Below, piece by piece: positions 42,060 through 46,362 of a DNA stretch of 46,362 nucleotides. A program made the position numbers and the translations under genes. This DNA is from a gamma proteobacterium symbiont of Stewartia floridana (lineage in GTDB: Bacteria; Pseudomonadota; Gammaproteobacteria; Chromatiales; Chromatiaceae). The notes under the pieces were generated by a model. The model saw only the letters and a list, made by a program, of their open reading frames with translations. It ran no database searches and was not told the DNA's origin. The stretch's first letter is position 1, and every line of letters begins with the position of its first letter. The DNA lies in NCBI GenBank assembly GCA_003676145.1, contig NAUB01000009.1, positions 1 through 46,362 of the forward strand, read 5' to 3'.

Positions 42060-42530
42060 TCAGGCTGCCTTCAAATACGCTTCAACGACTTTTACAAAGC
42101 TGTTGCAGGCCCCATAGCAATCCTTGCACTCCTGGTGTTTGTCGATGTGTTCCTCGCAAGCGGCCGCACAATCCTTACAGACCGCCAGACAACCCTGCGC
42201 AATAAGTTTCAAATTTTTTGAATCGGATAAAGCCAGCGTTGCCATCGCCTCGCAGACAGGAACCATCTCATTGACGTTCTTTGAGCACTCCTTCATCGAA
42301 GTATCACCATCGCCCAGCAGTTCCAGGCAGTGGTTCAAGCAGGTCTTACCGGTTGCGATGCACTCCTCGGCTGCATCCACGATGTCTTTGTGTTTACCAT
42401 GGTGGTGATGATGGTGTTGATGATGGTCTTTCATGGCTGAAGCCGTCGTTGGAATGGCAGCCATTGTCAAAGCTGCAACGCTTCCGACAAGAAATTCACG
42501 GCGATCAGTTAAAGTGTTGTTATCTGACAT
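42060..42530 (-). CDS. Tat-exported four-helix Csp1-like copper-storage protein (DUF326)
   Basis: A 156-residue protein from ATG 42530 (AGGA 9 bases upstream). It starts with a twin-arginine signal (DRREFLVGSVAALTMAA), then a His-rich stretch with six consecutive His, and then a Cys-rich helical domain with many Cys spaced by three or four: EECIATGKTCLNHC, KECSKN, GCLAVCKDCAAACEEH and QECKDCYGACNSF. That pattern matches Csp1, in which Cys residues point into a four-helix bundle and bind many Cu(I) ions. The His stretch could add a metal-capture site outside the bundle; that is inference. Confidence 0.9.
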   Translation of the reverse strand: MSDNNTLTDRREFLVGSVAALTMAAIPTTASAMKDHHQHHHHHHGKHKDIVDAAEECIATGKTCLNHCLELLGDGDTSMKECSKNVNEMVPVCEAMATLALSDSKNLKLIAQGCLAVCKDCAAACEEHIDKHQECKDCYGACNSFVKVVEAYLKAA

Positions 42531-43027
42531 TGTTATTATCCTCACTATTTCCAGGCTTTTGTTGGTACGAATTACTGCTGGTCCAATGAATTGTAGACGA
42601 GACGCCGAATTCGCGCGAATTGTTCAACGAGTCCGACATCAAGAGAGCGGTAGCCTTTTATTGGGATTTGTTTCTCCGTTTCCACCTGTGGCAGCGGTTT
42701 CTCAAGCTCTTGGGTACCTCACTCTACGCACGTGCAGCATTGTTGTTTGAAGTATTACTCGAAGCTGAGCTCGTTGGATCGATCATTTCGGAGCTATTGA
42801 GATAATGGTGTAACCTGGTGATACCGGTAAATGGGTTATGGTTTAACACAGACAGCAACCCCTGATGATATTGATATTGGTAAAAAAACTTGATGCCCGT
42901 GGAGTTTCGAACAATGATATCCACAAAGAATCCGGGTTCATGCAGCAACTCGATCAGGATAATTGCCATATCCGTAACGGACACCGGATCAATTGCACGA
43001 GTGCTGACGAATATGGGCTTCTGGCCA
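42531..43027. other. intergenic region with no supported gene
   Basis: About 500 bases between the Csp-like and Rieske-like genes. Open frames exist on both strands (for example 42620-42805 and 42724-43071), but they lack ribosome sites and recognisable protein features and the latter overlaps the Rieske gene. The sequence may hold a degraded gene; none was identified. Confidence 0.45.
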
Positions 43028-43471
43028 TTACACCGATGATATCCGCTTGTCGCGAAATCTGAGCCTGCCATCTGACTCCACCAGTTTCAGTGCACAGAGT
43101 CTTTTTCCCTCACAGATTTCGCTTACACAATCTCCATTGGCGGGGTCGAAAACCAGACTATGCATGGAACAACGTAGCAGTTCTAGATTACTGTCATACA
43201 ACTGAGTGTGTTCACAATCAAGGCGTTTGTTCATGTGTACACAGCGATTGAGGTAGGCGTAAGCCCTCTCCTGATGGCGCAGCACGACACTCGACTCCAA
43301 TAGGCCATTGAACCTGATATCAATCAGAAGAGTTTCTCCTTCTCGGAGCTGATGGCTATGACAAACAAATACCTCCCGGTCAGATGTCAGCATGGCTGAT
43401 ATCTTATTATCATCTGTTTTTGTAAAGAATAACCAAGCATTCTGTTGTAACCTCAACTCTGTCTGCACCAT
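43028..43471 (-). CDS. Rieske-type 2Fe-2S domain protein
   Basis: A 147-residue protein with a Rieske pattern: CVHMNKRLDC gives Cys-x-His and ELLRCSMHSLVFDPANGDCV gives Cys-x2-His. These two Cys and two His would hold the 2Fe-2S cluster, and the region after the second pair is normal for the family. There is no oxygenase or cytochrome neighbour, so it is an orphan ferredoxin-like protein of unknown partner. The start lacks a clear Shine-Dalgarno and could lie further in. Confidence 0.8.
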   Translation of the reverse strand: MVQTELRLQQNAWLFFTKTDDNKISAMLTSDREVFVCHSHQLREGETLLIDIRFNGLLESSVVLRHQERAYAYLNRCVHMNKRLDCEHTQLYDSNLELLRCSMHSLVFDPANGDCVSEICEGKRLCALKLVESDGRLRFRDKRISSV

Positions 43472-43708
43472 TTTGGTTCACAGACGCCTGGGGCGATTAA
43501 CCGTCAGTTTCTCAATTGTCTTGTAAACTCCCCTCTATTTTATGAGATTGATATCCATAAGACTCCTGTTATTTTTTTAAGGTAGATTGGCGACTTGCTA
43601 GACCGATCTTCAAAAGCCCGCTGGTTCCGGGCTGCAGCAGCCGCATACTGAATAACGCGACTTAACATTACAGATTGTATGAATATATTCGATCGGACGA
43701 AGAATGCT

Positions 43709-44527
43709 ATGAAACACCTCCGCAGCAAACTTATTACACCTAGCTCGACGTCATTAATAATCATACTGATGTCTGTATCAATGCTGTCAGCCTGTTCTGT
43801 GTTTGGCCCGCTGCCTGATCGAGTGGAGCGAACGTTGGTCGAGGGTACCCAGCAAAGCAAAGAGCGTCTGATCATATTGCTACCGGGCATGCTCAGTGAT
43901 GCGCAACACATGCAGAAAGAGGGGGTACCTGATGCCATCCACCGCGGCTGGCCTGAACCGGATATTATGATGGCCGACCTTACCATCAACTACTACCGCA
44001 AAGGAGAGGTAGTTAAACGGCTGCATGATGATATTGTGCTACCAGCGCGCCAGCAGGGCTATTCTGAGATCTGGCTTTCGGGTGGATCCATGGGGGGGAT
44101 GGGCACCCTCATGTATGAATGGAATCACCCTGGTGAAGTGGACGGGCTGGTGTTGATCTCTCCCTACATGGGTAGCGGCGATGTAACCGATTCAATTCGT
44201 GAGGCTGGTGGTCTCGCATCCTGGGATTCCGGCGACACATCCAAAGTGATGGTAAAGGACAACTACGACCGGTTGGTCTGGCAGATGGCGCAAAATTGGA
44301 TCGGCGACAGTAATAAACTTCAACGGGTATGGCTTATGTGCGGAGATGAAGACAGACTCTTCCCTGATGTTCAGATGCTTGGTGAGATACTCCCGGATGA
44401 CCGTTACTTTCCAGCCCCGGGGAATCATAGCTGGGATTATTGGATTCCCAACATGGAAATTGTGTTTCGTAAGCTTGGCGAATCTCGACAAACCAAATTG
44501 ACAGAGATAGATACCTCATCCCGATAA
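43709..44527 (+). CDS. alpha/beta-hydrolase lipoprotein
   Basis: A 272-residue exported protein whose signal peptide ends in lipobox LSAC, so it is membrane-anchored. The hydrolase core is visible: LIILLPGMLSDAQHM (oxyanion region), IWLSGGSMGGMGTLMYEW (nucleophile Ser in GGSMGG), MCGDEDRLFPD (acid Asp) and PGNHSWDYWIP (His). This is a complete catalytic triad pattern of an esterase or lipase type. A start at 43679 would add ten residues before a normal signal peptide, so ATG 43709 is preferred. Substrate and operon context are unknown. Confidence 0.85.
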   Translation: MKHLRSKLITPSSTSLIIILMSVSMLSACSVFGPLPDRVERTLVEGTQQSKERLIILLPGMLSDAQHMQKEGVPDAIHRGWPEPDIMMADLTINYYRKGEVVKRLHDDIVLPARQQGYSEIWLSGGSMGGMGTLMYEWNHPGEVDGLVLISPYMGSGDVTDSIREAGGLASWDSGDTSKVMVKDNYDRLVWQMAQNWIGDSNKLQRVWLMCGDEDRLFPDVQMLGEILPDDRYFPAPGNHSWDYWIPNMEIVFRKLGESRQTKLTEIDTSSR

Positions 44528-44705
44528 GCGGTGATTTCGAGCGCTTGAATATGAATTTTTGACTCCCGCCAAGCTGAATCACATGACTCCGATGAGGCTT
44601 TATTTTATTTGCCACAGATAAAGAGCAGTAACCCAAGGTTTTTATCTCTTCACACAAGTTCCATGGTTAGCTGTGGGAATCGGGCTTTGCAACTGAAAGT
44701 AGAAA

Positions 44706-45434
44706 ATGTGTTTGAGGGTCAAGATCAAGTTGACAGGTTACTTCTGCTCATCCAATGCACTGGAGTATCCCAACTTGAAACCTAAACATCCTTTCACACA
44801 AAGCTTTGACGATCTACCTGATCAAATACCAATCATCATTTTCAGCAATGCCTTGCTTCCTGGTGGTGAACTCCCGCTGGAAATATCTAAACCTGACGAG
44901 TTGTTGCTTTTTTTTAAAGCCCTTAAGAGTGATCAGCTGATTGGTATCGTGCAACCCAGGAAACAGTCTGAACTCAAAACCTATCAGGTTGGCTGTGCAG
45001 GAAGAATACGCCAATACCGCGAGCGAAAAGATGGCCGCTTGAACGTCATGCTCACAGGAGTCTGTCGATTCAGGATCATCGATGAACTCCATCAGAGCGA
45101 CAGCAGAGACATCAGCCATGTTAATTGGCGGGATTTTGCCAATGATTACATCAACGAAGAGGTTGAGAAAAGCTTGGTTGACCAGTTCAAACAAAAACTC
45201 CGGTTCTACTTCGATAGGCATAACATGCAAGTGGATTGGAAGGTTCTGACTGAAAATCCCATTGAGCAGGTGGTGAACAATTTAGTATTGGTTATAAACC
45301 TTGACGCGCACAGCAAACAGCTATTGCTCGAATCAGCAACCGTCACAGAACGATTGAAACTGTTTACAAAGCTACTGGAAGAAAAAGCTGATCCTACACT
45401 TATCATGCCTCAACACAGTGGAGTGCTCAATTGA
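44706..45434 (+). CDS. stand-alone Lon N-terminal (LON substrate-binding) domain protein
   Basis: A 242-residue protein with the LON N-terminal fold and no ATPase. PIIIFSNALLPGGELPLEI followed by GIVQPRK, then YQVGCAGRIRQYRERKDGR, NVMLTGVCRFRIIDEL and a helical tail (ENPIEQVVNNLVLVINLDAH, LLLESATVTERLKLF) match. Such proteins may recognise damaged or abnormal proteins, but no partner has been fixed. The N-terminal 25 residues before PKHPFTQSF are not family-like, so the true start may be internal. Confidence 0.85.
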   Translation: MCLRVKIKLTGYFCSSNALEYPNLKPKHPFTQSFDDLPDQIPIIIFSNALLPGGELPLEISKPDELLLFFKALKSDQLIGIVQPRKQSELKTYQVGCAGRIRQYRERKDGRLNVMLTGVCRFRIIDELHQSDSRDISHVNWRDFANDYINEEVEKSLVDQFKQKLRFYFDRHNMQVDWKVLTENPIEQVVNNLVLVINLDAHSKQLLLESATVTERLKLFTKLLEEKADPTLIMPQHSGVLN

Positions 45435-45566
45435 GCCAAATATGATTGGTATAAACCTGAAACCAAACCTGTATAATTGATTGTACAGTTAGGCGCCACC
45501 TTCATTAGTGGGTTTGAGAAACTTATCAACAAAAGCACAACAATTGACGTTTCTTGGCCTTGATAT

Positions 45567-45956
45567 CTATTTTTTCTTTTGATACATGTAGGCTCCTAGA
45601 AAATCATCCTGTGTTTCTAGAACACCATTTTCAAAGCCAAGCGCTTTATTGTTGAAAGTTCCGTTGTCTGGTCGAGTTACAGAAAGGATGCCATTTTTGA
45701 AACGCCATTTTCCGACGACTTCTTTGCCTAGCTTGCCGTCAAGAACAGAAATATATTCATATTTCCCATCTGAATGATATCTATGAATGCTAGGACCAGT
45801 TCTAGTAAGGCCAGTTAAATCACTTGACCTCTCTATTGAGTTCCCTAACCACTCCCAATCACCAATTATATCTGATTCAGAAATTACATCTCCTAACACA
45901 AGACAAGGGAATGCTGCGAATGCAAAAAACATTATTCTTAACATGTTATTTACCAT
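45567..45956 (-). CDS. small secreted protein of unknown function
   Basis: A 129-residue protein with a signal peptide (MLRIMFFAFAAFPCLVLG) and a beta-rich, lipocalin-like look: GDWEW, GKYEYISVLDGKLGKEVVGKW and DGVLETQ-type turns. GDWEW and GKWRF could be the start strands of a small barrel. The base composition is clearly more AT-rich than the catabolic genes. It begins four bases after the preceding small lipoprotein gene on the same strand. No family was recognised. Confidence 0.65.
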   Translation of the reverse strand: MVNNMLRIMFFAFAAFPCLVLGDVISESDIIGDWEWLGNSIERSSDLTGLTRTGPSIHRYHSDGKYEYISVLDGKLGKEVVGKWRFKNGILSVTRPDNGTFNNKALGFENGVLETQDDFLGAYMYQKKK

Positions 45957-45960
45957 TGGA

Positions 45961-46209
45961 TTATTTAAAGAATTTCAATTTGAAAGCTTTACACAATTTA
46001 CCGTCCGGGTTGTCAGTACATTCTTTAGTTACAATTTTGCAACCCTGCTCTACTCCATGCTTGACTGAAGGTCGATCACTTTCATTCATGCCTTCCATTT
46101 GCTCAACCATGCCGATCTGTATACACCCATTATAAAGGTCGTCATTTTTAGACTCTGCGCATGCGCATAAAAAAGTGACCATCAAGATTACAGTTATTAC
46201 TTTTCCCAT
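45961..46209 (-). CDS. small Cys-containing lipoprotein
   Basis: An 82-residue protein with a hydrophobic signal and lipobox LCAC, followed by an acidic segment and four further Cys (NGCIQIG, QGCKIVTKECTDNPDGKLC). It is probably lipid-anchored and disulfide-bonded. It sits just ahead of the 129-residue gene and is AT-rich like it. Unknown function. Confidence 0.6.
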   Translation of the reverse strand: MGKVITVILMVTFLCACAESKNDDLYNGCIQIGMVEQMEGMNESDRPSVKHGVEQGCKIVTKECTDNPDGKLCKAFKLKFFK

Positions 46210-46264
46210 TTTTTTCGCATGTTAACTTCGATTTAATCTATCTAACAACAACAGATATTAGGCC

Positions 46265-46362
46265 TGAACCTACCCCGAAATAATTGACACCTCGATTTTC
46301 AACATGAGAAACGAGGTGAGAAGATGGCGAAGGAAAAGCATACATTCTATAATTATCAATTC
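46265..46362 (+). mobile_element. possible left end of an IS3-like element, truncated by the window edge
   Basis: TGAACCTACCCC followed by AATAATTGACAC resembles the TG...CCCC...GACAC style of IS3-family left ends, and a reading frame with a strong ribosome site begins about 60 bases in. The right end is outside the window, so the call rests on a short resemblance. Confidence 0.35.
46324..46362 (+). CDS. 5' end of a gene cut by the window edge, possibly a transposase
   Basis: ATG at 46324 has GAGG 7 bases upstream and reads MAKEKHTFYNYQF to the window end. A short basic start like this is compatible with an IS3-type OrfA, but 13 residues cannot fix the family. Confidence 0.4.
   Translation, partial: MAKEKHTFYNYQF

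Noticed and set aside
42620..43071. Small open frames on both strands in the gap before the Rieske gene
   Set aside because: Overlapping, without ribosome sites, one running into the Rieske gene; no protein feature seen.

Overview
The window looks like a chromosomal segment of a gammaproteobacterium, possibly a sulfur-oxidiser relative of the Sedimenticola/Thiodiazotropha type. This placement is inference from YcgL, a VPLPA-type exosortase substrate, a MauG-type di-heme peroxidase and moderate GC. No rRNA, tRNA or CRISPR array was seen, and the species cannot be fixed from sequence alone.

Left part (1-10180): an ATP-grasp ligase and a beta-aspartyl peptidase; a MauG-like lipoprotein flanked by an intact DUF454 gene and a decayed DUF454 copy; a VPLPA-anchored secreted protein; ycgL-glgP; and a DUF2189 membrane protein.

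Core (10181-39846): a dispersed but coherent phenol degradation locus. A minus-strand upper operon (dmpK-L-M-N-O plus catechol 2,3-dioxygenase) is divergent from a dmpR-type sigma-54 activator whose phenol- and zinc-binding residues are conserved. About 23 kb away a second minus-strand operon carries the missing hydroxylase reductase (dmpP), ferredoxin (dmpQ), an unknown 65-residue protein, dmpC, dmpE, a CMD/AhpD-like protein, dmpF, dmpG, dmpH, and then a YCF48 lipoprotein and an MMPL/RND transporter. Next to it is a DUF1302-DUF1329 operon (outer-membrane barrel plus periplasmic protein). Together these genes would take phenol to catechol, 2-hydroxymuconic semialdehyde, 4-oxalocrotonate, 2-oxopent-4-enoate, 4-hydroxy-2-oxovalerate, then pyruvate and acetyl-CoA. 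The tautomerase (dmpI) and hydrolase (dmpD) are not in the window. Between the two catabolic blocks lie a permease pair, a quinone oxidoreductase, a coiled-coil protein of unknown function, and an HCCA isomerase-GST-ABM operon.

Regulation can be read from the DNA. Two nearly identical sigma-54 promoters (15 of 17 bases) lie before dmpK and before the DUF1302 gene, each with a DmpR/XylR-like activator site 80-90 bp further upstream. A palindrome centred on ATATCGATAT lies before the DUF1302 gene, and related boxes cluster between dmpP and a divergent GntR/FCD regulator. The simplest model is one regulon in which DmpR activates and GntR represses both catabolism and a four-protein envelope apparatus (DUF1302, DUF1329, MMPL, YCF48).

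Right part (39859-46362): a CDGSH iron-sulfur protein, a tiny membrane protein, an apparently leaderless autoregulated HTH gene with a stand-alone Clp N-domain protein, a Tat-exported Csp1-like copper-storage protein, a Rieske-like protein, an alpha/beta-hydrolase lipoprotein, a stand-alone Lon N-domain protein, two AT-rich small secreted proteins and what may be the left end of an IS3-like element. Two families of dispersed inverted repeats punctuate the intergenic spaces of the window.
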